A DNA stretch of 64,000 nucleotides from Sinohyriopsis cumingii (taxonomy: Eukaryota; Mollusca; Bivalvia; Unionida; Unionidae): positions 89,891,944-89,955,943 of the forward strand of contig CM068838.1 in the NCBI GenBank assembly GCA_028554795.2, read 5' to 3'. Of the stretch, positions 1-12,400 are shown in pieces. The translations under genes and the position numbers were made by a program. Position 1 is the first letter of the stretch. Each line of letters starts with the position of its first letter. The notes beneath the pieces were generated by a model. It was not told the DNA's origin. It saw nothing but the letters and a program-made list of their open reading frames with translations, and ran no database searches.

Positions 1-194
1 GTCTTGGTTGTCAGATATGCATTATGGTACAAATTGACGATGCTGAGTAATTACTTTTTTCAGATCAAAATTATTCATTTTCAACTGAGTGCTTCTTTGT
101 ATTTCCCACATCTCTTGCTTGATTTTATTTTCAAACATCTCTATCATTTGAAAATATTGCAGTCTGGTGAAAATAGTGTATATTTATAATTTAA

Positions 195-1290
195 CTGTCT
201 CTGCTGCTTGATTCCATATGGATCCATAATGCTAAACCTATGGACCAATCTTTTGTGAGTGATTTATTGATTTCCTTTACAGATGAAGTTTACTCTTTGA
301 ATGTAGATAAAATTAAGGACCTTTTACAAAATCTTTGTGGAAATTATGTGAAAATGAGGAAAATATGCTTCTTTCGAGCACACAATCTCTTGCTCTTTGC
401 AAACACACACAGATTAAATACATGTTAGGGCCCTAGGTGGCTGAGTGGTCCACAGCACTCACTGCCATCTCACCTTTGCCTGTATTGAATTGAGTCACTG
501 GCTTGGCCTGTGTGGGTATGTGAGAAAGCTTGCCAGTAGCTTCCCGTGGGTTGGTGGTTCCTCCAAGGGTTTTCCCAGGTTCACTAGTTATAACAGCTAC
601 CATGTGTAGCCAATTTTGCACTGAGAAATGGTATTAAATCCAAAAACAAGAACAAACAACATTTTCATCTTTTCCATTTACCTACCAAAATGTCAATTCC
701 TTTTGTCTCCATACTAGCCCATCATGCTAAACCAGTGGACTAATGTTACATTCCCCATGTCTCCATACTGGCCCATCATGCTAAATCCATGTTTTAATGT
801 TACATTCCCCTTGATTCCATATGGATCCATAATGCTAAACCTATGGACCAATCTCATTAAATGTGGATGTTGGAGAGAAGGTATAGATGCTGATCAGTAG
901 GCATGAGTGTTGACCACATGTGTAGATGCTGCTCAGTATTTGTCCACTGAAGTTTACCTTGGTCCAAATAATACCATAATCATGTTCAACCTACTGTTCT
1001 GTTACATTTTCCTCTTGTAACTATAAAGACCAGCCATGTTCAGCCTGTGAAGTAATGTTATGTTCCTTCTATCCCCATGTAGGTTCATCATATTAAACCT
1101 ATGGAATAATGTTAAATTCCTTTTATCCCTATGTAGATTCATCATATTAAATCTATGGACTAATGTTAATACCAATTTTCCCCATACCAGTCTATCATGT
1201 TAAACATATGAACTAATGTTAAATACCCCATTGTCCCATACTGACACATGATATTGAACACATGGACTAATATTAGATTCCCATTGCCCA
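195..1290. repeat. 54-bp minisatellite, interrupted
   Basis: Units of about 54 bp carry the core 'catcatgctaaacctatgga' and 'ctaatgtta'. They recur near 719, 775, 827, 1034, 1086, 1140, 1193 and 1247, with an outlying unit at 208-250 nearly identical to 813-853. A SINE (428-660) separates the outlying unit from the rest, and 860-970 is non-repeat sequence. Confidence 0.75.
428..660 (+). mobile_element. SINE family B (tRNA-like head, Ser/Leu-type box A), diverged copy
   Basis: It begins 'gggccctaggtggctgagtg' and ends in a 'ggtattaaatcc' tail with A-rich sequence. It shares its full layout with the cleaner copy at 2411-2655. Confidence 0.75.
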
Positions 1291-1514
1291 ATACTTGCCT
1301 TATTTGCCCAGAGGTGCCTCCTATACTACTTACATCATCTTTTATAACAGTAATCTGTTCTGTACATGACGCTGTGTTTTCAAATCATCTTCTTTTTAAA
1401 AAAACAGACTATCTTACACACAGTATGAGATCAGTTGGGAATATTTCAAAGCAAAATTAAGACTGTCAATTTACAACTGTTCTATATTCATGTTTCCCTC
1501 AAGAATAACAATAC

Positions 1515-1580
1515 TCCTTCTTACAGGCTGCCATGTATAGCCTTTCATGGCCATAAACCCTCAACAACAACAAATACATG
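1515..1580 (+). mobile_element. SINE family B tail fragment
   Basis: Only the 3' part is present: 'ccatgtatagcctttcatgg', then 'taaaccctcaacaacaac'. It matches the tail of the 2411-2655 copy. Confidence 0.55.
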
Positions 1581-1953
1581 CTATGTTTTAGATGAAAGTC
1601 AGACTGATATTGTATACAGAACTTACTATGATATACACCACTTCACTCTACATGAACTGTTTTCATTCAGACCTTTGTTGTCTAAAATTGTCTTCATATC
1701 AGACAATTTATTCCTTCATTATACTATATTAAATATTAGAACTGTTAACTGCAAATATTTGTGATTTTTCAAAAGACTACATGGCCTATCGTGCATCAGC
1801 ACAAATAGAAAGTCTTTCTTTCTTTTGTTTTACCTATGATTTTGCTTATTGTATTATATTTTGCAAACATTAATTGCAAAATCAATCACATGACTGTTTT
1901 GTGATAACACAGATAACTGCTTTTTTATTCTCTTTCTCTCTCATTGACTTCTT

Positions 1954-2286
1954 ACATCTCAGGTGGCCTAGTGCTTAGAGCATCTGCCTCGCAAGCAGGT
2001 GGTCATGGGTTCGATTCCTGGCTGAGTTTACCAAAGACTTTAAAAAATGGTACTAACAGCTGCCTTGATAGGCGCTCAGCATTAAGAGGTTAGTGTTAGG
2101 ACTGGTCGGCCTGGTGTCAGGATAATGTGACTGGGTGGGACATCATGCTGCACGTCTGCAGCATGATGTCCCAGTGCTAGATATCACTATAAGCTGCTAC
2201 ACTGCAGAGATTGTTGCGATATGACTGAAAACTTGTTAAAGCTATGTTAAAAATCCTAAATACATACACACGCACACACACACTCT
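1954..2286 (+). mobile_element. SINE family A (V-SINE/RUDI-like, tRNA-Ala-like head) with target duplication
   Basis: The head contains box A-like 'ggcctagtgcttagagc', a 7-nt loop with CGC anticodon, and a perfect box B 'ggttcgattcc'. The body carries the conserved core 'taagaggttagtgttaggac' and 'ggataatgtgactgggtggg'. The element is flanked by a 10-bp direct repeat ttgacttctt (1944-1953 and 2287-2296), so insertion by target-primed reverse transcription is well supported. The RUDI assignment is from memory of molluscan SINEs. Confidence 0.85.
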
Positions 2287-2410
2287 TTGACTTCTTTATA
2301 GCCTTTGTAGATGGTATCTGCCTGGTATGTCACTAGCATTTGTGTGGTGTTTTGCATGTAGGCTTCATTTATATAGGTGACCAATTAGTTCAAAGTTTGC
2401 TTCTTTTTGC

Positions 2411-2655
2411 GGGGCCCCGAGTGGTCTAAAGCGCTGTCTGTCACGGATCACTGCCATCTGACCTCTGTCTGCGTGGGTTTGAGTCTCGGGCTCGGCCAAT
2501 GTGGATATGTGAGAAAGCTTGCCGGTAGCTTCTCGTGGGTCGGTGGTTCTTTCTGGGGTTTTCCTGGGTTCTTCCTCCACCAGTAATACTGGCCGCCATG
2601 TGTAGCCTATCTTGTGCTGAAAAATGGCGTTAAACCCTACAACAACAACAAAAAA
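2411..2655 (+). mobile_element. SINE family B, intact copy with 12-bp target duplication
   Basis: It starts 'ggggccccgagtggtctaaa', has a box B-like 'ggtttgagtct', and ends 'ggcgttaaaccctacaacaa'. It is flanked by gcttctttttgc at 2399-2410 and 2656-2667, a perfect target-site duplication. Confidence 0.9.
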
Positions 2656-2667
2656 GCTTCTTTTTGC

Positions 2668-3375
2668 TCAGAACATCAAATGTAAGATATTTTTCTTTAA
2701 ATCAGTAGCAATTACAAAATTGATTCTATGAAATCTTTTTATTTCACCAAAACACCAAGGGTTGAAATTGTTGTCTTGTCAGTGTCATGCTCTTTTAAAA
2801 ACTTTTTTTTGTATTTTGCCCAGAAATCTTATAAATGAAAAACATGAAAGTGTTTTAAAACAGCTTCTCAGTAAGCCAAAAATGTATAATAATTTATATC
2901 AGTAGTAACCATTTGATGCTGTATTAAGTAAAAATAATAGATCATCAAATTTTATTATATAAAACCCATTATAACTTGTTTGAAATGTTAGTTTCAAATT
3001 CAGCATGAAAAATCAATATGGGCGACATGCTATGTGTTTGTTAATACCCACGCTGATCTATTCATGGCCACGAGTGGTATAGCATGTTCACTGCTGATCT
3101 GTGGGGACATGTACAGATCGTTGTGGTCTGCATGACATACATTGTTGTGTTTGCTCTTGACCCTTTGTGGTCATTGCATGAATGTTTGAAGATTTGCTCT
3201 GTTGCATGGACACCTATTGTTACACAGATCTTTTCCTGACTTAGTTACATCAGCGAAATATGGTTGACCAACATGATTTTATATCCAACATGGTGTGCAT
3301 AGTTACCAAAAGCCACATTATCTAGAATAATTTTAAAGCTCAGTTACCTTTGAATGTTACTGGTCACTATTACAG
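2668..3375. other. Intron, nothing recognised
   Basis: AT-rich sequence upstream of the first exon, with no repeat or coding signal I can support. Upstream UBE4B exons were looked for in 1-3375 and not found. Confidence 0.5.
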
Positions 3376-3463
3376 ATCTCAGTCTCAGATGGATGTAGAC
3401 TCAGGCATTGAAACTATGGAGGTGGATGACCTTGAAATTAAACATGACATAAAGAGGAAGAGG
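3376..3463 (+). CDS. UBE4B: UBE4B exon 1 of window (DVDSGIE segment)
   Basis: The acceptor is ...attacag and the donor is AGG|gtgagt. The first base completes a codon from an upstream exon, and the exon ends on a codon boundary. It encodes [18 protein letters not shown] followed by a basic KRKR end. This matches the N-terminal UBE4B segment around 'DVDSGIENMEVD', where human UBE4B is reported to be cut by caspase-6/granzyme B after the VDVD aspartate. The basic tail could help nuclear import (inference). Confidence 0.9.
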
Positions 3464-6400
3464 GTGAGTAAAGTATAATATGTACTGGAAGTCTCACCAC
3501 ATTAACATTACAAATGTCGATTTTTTTCTAAGCATGGTTCTTTAAATTTGAAAAATCATTAAATTTGAGTAGTTGCCTTGAAAACATATTTCTCTTTCAT
3601 ATACATTACCGGATCATAATACATTATGAGTACATCCACTGCATTGCAAATCCAGCTGCTCTCAATCATAATACATTATGAGTACAGCCACTGCATTGCA
3701 GATCCAGTTGCTTTCAATCATAATACATTATGTGTACATTCACTGCATTGCAAATCCAGTTGCTCTCAATCATAATACATTATGAATACATCCACTGCAT
3801 TGCAAATACAGTTGCTTTCAATCATAATACATTATGTGTACATCCACTGCATTGCAAATCCAGCTGCTCTCAATCATAATACATTATGAGTACAGCCACT
3901 GTATTGCAGATCCAGTTGCTTTCAATCATAATACATTATGTGTACATTCACTGCATTGCAAATCCAGTTGCTCTCAATCATAATACATTATGAATACAGT
4001 CACTGCATTGCAGATCCAGTTGCTCTCAATCATAATACATTATGTGTACAGTCACTGCATTGCAAATCCACCTGATTTCAATCATAATGCATTATGTGTA
4101 CATCCACTGCATTGCAAATCCCGCTGCTCTCATCATAATACATTATGTGTACATCCACTGCATTGCAAATCCAGCTGCTCTCATCATAATACATTATGTG
4201 TACATCCACTGCATTGCAAATCCAGCTGCTCTCAATCATAATACATTATGTATACATCCACTGCATGACAAATCCAGCTGATTTCAATCATGATGCATTA
4301 TGTGTACAGCCACTGAATTGCAAATTCAGCTGCTCTCAATCATAATACATTATGTGTACATCCACTGCATGACAAATCCAGCTGATTTCAATCATAATGC
4401 ATTATGTGTACAGCCACTGAATTGCAAATTCATCTGCTCTCAATCATAATACATTATGTGTACATCCACTGCATGACAAATCCAGCCCTCCAAATCATAT
4501 ACATTATGAGTACATCCACTGTGTCACAAATCCAGCTGCTGTAAATCATAATACATTATGAGTACATCCACTGCATTGCAAATCCAGCTGTTCTCAATCA
4601 TAATACATTATGAGTACAACCACTGCATTGCAAATCCAGCTGCTCTCAATCATAATACATTATTAGTACAGCCACTGCATTGCAAATCCAGCTGCTCTCA
4701 GTCATAATACATTATTAGTACAGCCACTGCGTTGCAAATCCAGCTGCTCTCAATCATAATACATTATGAGTACAGCCACTGCATTGCAAATCCAGCTGCT
4801 GTAAATCATAATACATTATGTGTACATCCACTGCATGAGAAATCCCGCTGCTTTCAATCATAATACATTATGTGTACATCCACTGCATGACAAATCCAGC
4901 CCTCCAAATCATATACATTATGAGTACATCCACTGTGTCACAAATCCAGCCCTCTCAACCATAATACTTTATGAGTATATCCACTGTGTCACAATTCTGG
5001 CTGCTGTAAATCATAATACATTATGAGTACATCCACTGCATGACAAATCCAGCTGCTCTCAATCATAATACTTTATGAGTATGTCCACTGTGTCACAAAT
5101 CCGGCTGCTGTAAATCATAATACATTATGAGTACATCCACTGCATTACAAATCCAGCCCTCTCAACCATAATACTGTATGAGTATGTCCACTGTGTCACA
5201 AATCCAGCCTTCTCAATCTTAATACATTATCAGTACATCCACTTCATCACTAATCCAGCCCTCTTGATCATAATACATTATGAGTAAATCCACTGCGTCT
5301 CAAATCCAATTGTGTTAATGCATTTTAATTAATTTTCCTGAATTATTCAACTGATGTTATTGCCCTCCTCCACAAGTAGTTCAAATGTTATAAGTCTCAC
5401 ATTGTTTTAGCTTTATATTTGGTATTTTTTGCCTTTGAAATTATTCTTTTTCTCCTGGACTACTTCCAAATTAATTACACCTCTCCCTCGATAAATTGCG
5501 CACAGTGGGGTCCAAAAACATAGACTGCACTATAAGTGAGGGCGCGAGTTACAGAGGGACCTCCAAAAAAATCTGCAAGACTTAAAGAAAATGTGATATT
5601 TCATAGTGTTGATTAAACTTTCCAGGTTCTATCTACTATTTTCTATCATAAAACGAGTGATATATCAGAGTTTCAGTTACTAATTTTTATTGCATTTTTC
5701 TTCAAATTCAACAAATAGGAATCAATTTTTTTAGTATTTTCTGGTTAAAATAATGGGATCCATGCCTGACCCCACATTTTAAGCAGGTTCATGAGTTATC
5801 AGGGCATGAGTTATATTGAGGGAATGAGTACCATCATTAATCTAAATATATGGACCCTCTAATTTTCTTGATTGATGCTGACCCTAGAATTCTTTTAACC
5901 CTAAAACAGGATTTAAATAATGAAGCAAATAACAAATACAGTGTGATCCCGCTATAACACGGTAGTTGGGAGCCATAGAACCTGACCGTGTTATAGACCG
6001 AACCATGTTATAAGCAACCAGGTCAATTAGCTGAAGAAAATTATTCATGTACCGAAAAAAAATTGCATGGAGGGGGTGTAGGTAATAAATTCGGACGGTA
6101 AAATATGTGCTTCATCGGCACTGTTACCATCTTAAATCGATGCATATTAAATGAGAAATACTCTTGTAGTGAAAACAGAGAAGACATATATAATAATTTA
6201 CTTTATTTAGAGAACCACGAATTGGTATATATACATGAATACTGTTTATATATACATGTCTAATGTATAGCATGATTAGTATCAACACTGTGTACTCACC
6301 TGCGAACCTCATCATTAACATTCCACAATACAAGTGATTCCATTGAAAATATGCACACACACAGCTTTAAAATATTCAATAATTTTGTCACAGGTCATAT

Positions 6401-9400
6401 TGGTCTGAATTCAGTGGAAAAATATATCACAGTCACATAATGAATGACGAAGCACATTTACGTTTCAGTACATCCCAAGTCAGTAAAAGTTAGTTTGCAT
6501 TTTAAGCTGCCATTGGTAGCATTCATAAGCATAAACTTTTTCCCCACAAAAAGAAAACTTTCACGGCACATGTTAACGTGTTCCAGTCACATTGGAAAAT
6601 GCAAAAATCTATCAGATTCCATCACTTTCATTTAAGTTTGGTACTGACTTTCTTTGATGAAAAGTTCTTTGTATTTATTGAAAGATTGTAATTGGCTTTC
6701 TTTGATGAAGGGTGCATGCATTATTGAATTCACCTCTAAAGGACAGCTTTGGAGAACCGAATAAATGCCCATTTCTTATTGCGGCGGCAACATCAAATGT
6801 ATTGCATGATTGAGACCGATTTTTTTCTTCTCCATTTGCTGAATACGTTTTCATAACAATCAGTGCTTCAAAGGTAATCTGTGTCCTTTGAAATTTCAGC
6901 AAATTATTTTATCTGGGTACATTTTTAAAAAGGAATGAGCTGTCGTTTGGACTATTCTAGTTACTGCCCCTCCATGCCTACTGAATAAACCAATAAGTAA
7001 GATATAGTTTTTATTTTTTATTTTTTTACTTTTTTTAAACATTTGTGGTAGCAGCGTGATGCTGCCTTCCATGCATGCGTCTGAAAATTAACAAAGGGTC
7101 AACGGACAATAGAGACGCATGTGTTCTGGTTTGATGACAGGGATTATTCCAGAAAATGTGAGTGTTCTGAATTATTTAATTCTGAGTGAAAAGAAGAGGA
7201 ATTTTACTTGCCACCCACATACAAATGTCAGTCTTTGTAAATATATTAATTACTAGTGAGTGACCAAAAATCTAATGAAAGATAGATTATGAGATAATAC
7301 CTCGTCCGGTTGATCTCCGTTACCAGAAATGTCAAAAACAAAAACGGATATTTCACAACCACCGTACTCATGCTAGATGTCATGATAAGCAGATTATAAT
7401 ATAACAGTGCACTGTTTGGATTGTTTATCAATATGGACAAAGAATTTGTTTATGTAACAGTAGATAACTTTCAGTGCATTTTATATCCAGTTTGTGGCTT
7501 CTTTTCATGGGGCCAATGAATTTCTGCACTCCAAAACAATGGTTATATATAAAAGTTTAAACAGCCAACAATGTCGTCAATAAAAAAAAATCGCAACATG
7601 GTATGTTTTGCCGCCAGTAAGGGTAAACAATCCAAATTTGTGACATTGGCGAAGACCTACACGATCCCAGAATAATCTTTGTATGCGTTATTCTTCAGAG
7701 AACCCAAGAGCACAGATTAACCTTGTAATGGCAGTAAAACAAGCTAGTCTTTCCCGCTGTCTCTCAGCATCTTTGTAATAACACGAGTCACTCTGCTTCC
7801 ACTGAGTTTGTAGGAGCACAATTTTGTTCATAACGAAGATTCTTCGTATATGTTAGGAAATTGGAGTCTGAGCCAAGATTAAGGTAAGTGGATGTAACTC
7901 ACTCCATATCTGTTCACCAAACATATTATGATTAGGTAACATATTTAAAGAAGAAAGAAAATTTTCATATTGTTTCTTCAGCAATACTTACATGGTCATG
8001 ATATGGACACACTAAAGCCCTTCTCACACTTATATCATTGTAAACCATTCATGTTCAGGGCAGTAGTAACTAATGTCTATAGGGTTTTTGGTGACAATCC
8101 CTGTATCATTGGGGAGACTACTCTTGTCTGACTTGCTAGCGGATGCCCTTTAATAATCATTGTTGCTAAACCAAGTCAGGATGTTTGTAACATCCTTTTG
8201 GATCAAGAGGGCTGGATTTTTATGGTAGTTGAAATACTCGTAATGTATTATAATTGGGTAAGTATAATTTTATACAAAAAAAATCATGCCTTCCAAAGAT
8301 TGGTATTGAAACAATTAATTTTTTTCCCTTTAAAAGTTCTTGAATGTTGCCAAAATTCCATGAATATATCTGAGAAAATGCTCAAGTTTAAAACTGAATA
8401 AAATATATTTTACTTTTTGAATTTGGTAATTTTGTTCATGTGTTTTACAGTAGAAGTGAATTCATTAAAAAACAGGATAAAATTGGGTGAATCAACTGAC
8501 ACTTGATGCCTTTAGTTACCAGATGGAGTTGCATTCCATTTGTTGTAGTGGCACACTAATTATATTAGCATATGGCTGGCTAATTCAGGAAAGAATGTAA
8601 CCCAATTAAGAATTAAATGTGTTTACAATTTTAGCATGAAAAAAGTCCAATTTCCATAAGAAACAATACTCCATGATAACTTTTGGAAGTTCTTGAAAAC
8701 TTCTCATAAAATCCTTTAAAATTAATGAAAAAAATACTCACTGAAAAGTTCTTGTGGAAGCCTGTGAAATTTTTTTAAAAAGTCCTTGTAAATACACTAA
8801 ATGAACCATGTACAGAGTTACATAGTTAATGTAAGACTTCATGTGCCATAGTGTAAGCAATGTCATTGGACACATCTTTTAAGAAGATTGGTTTGGTTTG
8901 TTGTTTTACAGTACAGCAGTATAAATAGTTAGGGTTAGGGTTAGCCAGCCAGCCATATGCTGATATAATTATACTAGTATAATTCTTGGACTAATCCGCT
9001 GGCAGAATTTAAACCTGCACCCATTGGTCCTGAGTCTGTCACACTGCATTTCCATTCTCCATTAGTCAGCTCTTACAACATGGGCGAGGGTGTATTGGGC
9101 CTGTTCTACAGCCCTAAGTCCACTGGAAGTCTTTTAAGATGAAATTACCATTTACTTTTAAGGCAAGTGGTGATTCATGTTGCAGTATATCCAAAAGAAA
9201 TGTGTCTTTGGATGGAAGCATTATTCCTGATCTGTGACAGTCCATCAGATCCAGTTCTGGCACTCCAACCAGAAATCCTAGATGCCTCCTTACCCAGCAA
9301 GTTGTTTGGTTCTAAAGTTGTTTGGTTCTGCTTGAAAACACAATTGTACTGTTTCTATTCTTTGTAATATAATCAATATTCTAGATTTTTCCAATCACTC

Positions 9401-12400
9401 TGTCACTTAAAAATGGATGATTTACTTCTGCAGGATGCTAGCATTGGATCAGAAGCCACTGAGGAACAGATGTTAAGTTCTGTGGGTAGAATTTTTCAGG
9501 TATCGTGGAGAGAGAAAACACAGGCATATATTCATCTGCCGGAGTTGTTGAGTACAGTTGAAAAAGGCAAGTAAATATCTCTCATGTCTTAATTCAGTGA
9601 TATAGAAGGTAGGTGAGCCTATGGCAGAGTCCTGCATTCATTACAAGTACTATTTACTTTACAGTACGTTGATCCTGCATGGTTCCTGTTGGTCTTGTAT
9701 GTAAAATATGTATGGAACATTTTTTAAATAATATATTTAGGTAAAATATATAAATTATTGTGGGCCATTAGACATCATTCTTTTCATTTCAGAGTTATTT
9801 CTAAAATGTTCTGTTTGTTATTATGATCCTTACCTTCAAAGCTGCTTGATTGGCACAATATTTTTTATTAGACCTTCCTAGCTAAGTTTGTCATCAATTT
9901 CATAATGGTAAAAATATGCAGTCATTTAACCTGCTTGAAAACACAGTTGTTTGTAGTAATATTGGTACATCTTATGCTCACGTGGGGAGATTATTTAGAT
10001 ATAAATGTGATAGTTAATTCTCCACAAATACTGAAACTCATATTTCTCTCTAAAATAGTTTGCATGTTGTCAGTTTATGTTGATTGGAACTTCAGTAATT
10101 GTCCAGGAAAAACTAATTAGTGCATGTTAAAAGCAAAGTGATGTTAAACTTAAACAATTTTATGGTGAGAGCTTGAACATGCCCATCAACAAAATTATTT
10201 AACATGATGTCAGGATAATAAGCATAGAGAAAGCTGTATTTTACTGTATCTTGTACACTAGTATGTATGTTGGATCGAACAGAGAAATACATATACACAA
10301 ATCTACACCATATAATGCACTGGCAATTTGTGGTCTCTAGTTATACATGAGTATATATGATTTAGGAGTTTGTATCTTTCAATATTTGATAATGCTGTAC
10401 TTTGAGCAGGAAGCGTGGACATGAAAGAGCTCATCAACCAGAGCTTGATGGAAGTTTTATTCCTGATCTGTGACAGTCCATCAAATCCTGTTCTGGCACT
10501 CCGACCAGAAATCCTAGATGCCTCCTTACCCAGCAAGTTGTTTGGTTCTAGTCCAAGCAGGTACTTATTCATAAATGGAAATTTAATCACAAGCTTTTGA
10601 AAAAAACAATTTTTGAGTATAAAGCACGTAAATGCAACTAAACTTTTTAAAGGTTCCTCTACTCTGAAACAGTGAGTCCTAATGGCTACAATTGGTTAGC
10701 ATTCTGAATGTTCAATCAAAAGGGTGCAGGTTCAAATCCTACTATCAGATCAGCCCCATCTGGCTTCTGTGGTATATCTTCAGGCAAGGCACTTAACTCA
10801 ACTTTTTGGTGGCACGAAATGACCTACTTGTGTTGATGTGCTGTAACACCAAAAATATCTCTGAAACAAACAGCCCATAACAACTACTTATGCACCAAAG
10901 TCATGTAATGAGATTTAACATAAAAGATTACTGTCATTGTCCTTTGAATTTTTCTGTTTAATATTGGGAGAAAGTTTTATGTAAGAAGTAAGTTTAATAA
11001 ATCTGATGTGCTAAATATTTTTCAAAATATTATATACTTTAACATACACAGATATAACAAGTTAAATTGAAGTGTTTGTATTGAATTACGGAAGACCATC
11101 TGTCATGTATTTTTTTCAGATGTTGTTAATTTGTTGCCTCCAGGATTTACATTTTTGTCATTATGATTCTGCAGGTCTGAACTTAGTGCAACAACAACAA
11201 CAACAACAACAAAATGGATATGCATATAAATTGGACAAATATTCCTTTGTATTGTTTACATTTTACATCAGCATCAGTAAGTTCACAGTTTAAAGATTTA
11301 AAAAAATAGAAATTAGGCTAAGTAGTGAAAACAGTGGACTAGTGGTAAACACTGATTGAGCAAAAAAAAAGAGCATGGATATGCTGTGCTGCAAATTACC
11401 TTTTTTTCTCTCATTTAGTCCAGTGGTAACGCCAGATGTCCCCATTAGAGAATTTACTTCCAAGATCAAACCAGTCAGATGTAAAGAGACGGAGATGATT
11501 AACTATCTTCTTGACTGTTATGAGCGTGTTGCTGTCGAGGAACGATCTGCCCCAAAGGTACGTTCATGCTAAGATTTTGCTGATAATAGATTGATTCTGA
11601 GTTATACCAGTTTTTTTCCCCGTTGATTTTATCCAATTTTTATTTTTAATGCCGCTCAAACAAAAAAGCAACTTAGTAGCATAACCTTGCAATAAACTAA
11701 TAATTTGTCTCCAGTGTACTTGACAGAACATTGTGCTTGGGATGCATATCACATGTGTAGCATGTACAAAAGAGATTGTCAGTACACAGGACATGCATAT
11801 TGCTCCATCAGTACCATCTATATACAGGGCATGCATATTACTCTATCAGCACCACCTATATGCACAGGACATGCATATTGGTCTATCGGTACCACCTATA
11901 CACAGGACATGCATATTGGTCTATCGGTACCACCTATACACAGGACATGCATATTGCTCTATCGGTACCACCTATACACAGGACATGCATATTGGTCTAT
12001 CGGTACCACCTATACACAGGACATGCATATTGCTCCATCAGTACCATCTGTATACAGGGCATGCATATTACTCTATCAACACCACCTATATGCACAGGAC
12101 ATGCATATTGCTCTATCGGTACCACCTATACACAGGACATGCATATTGGTCTATTGGTACCACCTATACACAGGACATGCATATTGCTCTATCAGTACCA
12201 TCTGTATACAGGGCATGCATATTACTCTATCAACACCACCTATACACAGGACATGCATATTGCTCTATCAACACCACCTATACACACAGGACATGCATAT
12301 TGCTTTATCAGTACCACCTATACACAGGATATGCATATTGCTCCATCAGTACCACCTATACACAGGACATGCATATTTCTCTATCGGTACCACCTATACA

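Noticed and set aside
1435..1764. 109-codon open frame
   Set aside because: It runs through a SINE tail fragment and AT-rich intron, with no domain features or splice context.
1968..2035. A tRNA-Ala-like gene
   Set aside because: It has box A/B and a CGC loop, but is the head of a SINE with target duplications and does not form a proper acceptor stem.
3601..5312. Regular repeat spacing that could suggest a CRISPR-like array
   Set aside because: Units are directly tandem with no unique spacers, and the setting is a eukaryotic intron.
8929..8944. Interstitial telomere repeat
   Set aside because: Only about two and a half TTAGGG units; too short to claim.
9571..9576. GT donor 'gtaaat' as the end of exon 2
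   Set aside because: It leaves two bases, out of phase with the strong acceptor at 10409; kept only as an alternative with the weaker AG at 10412-10413.
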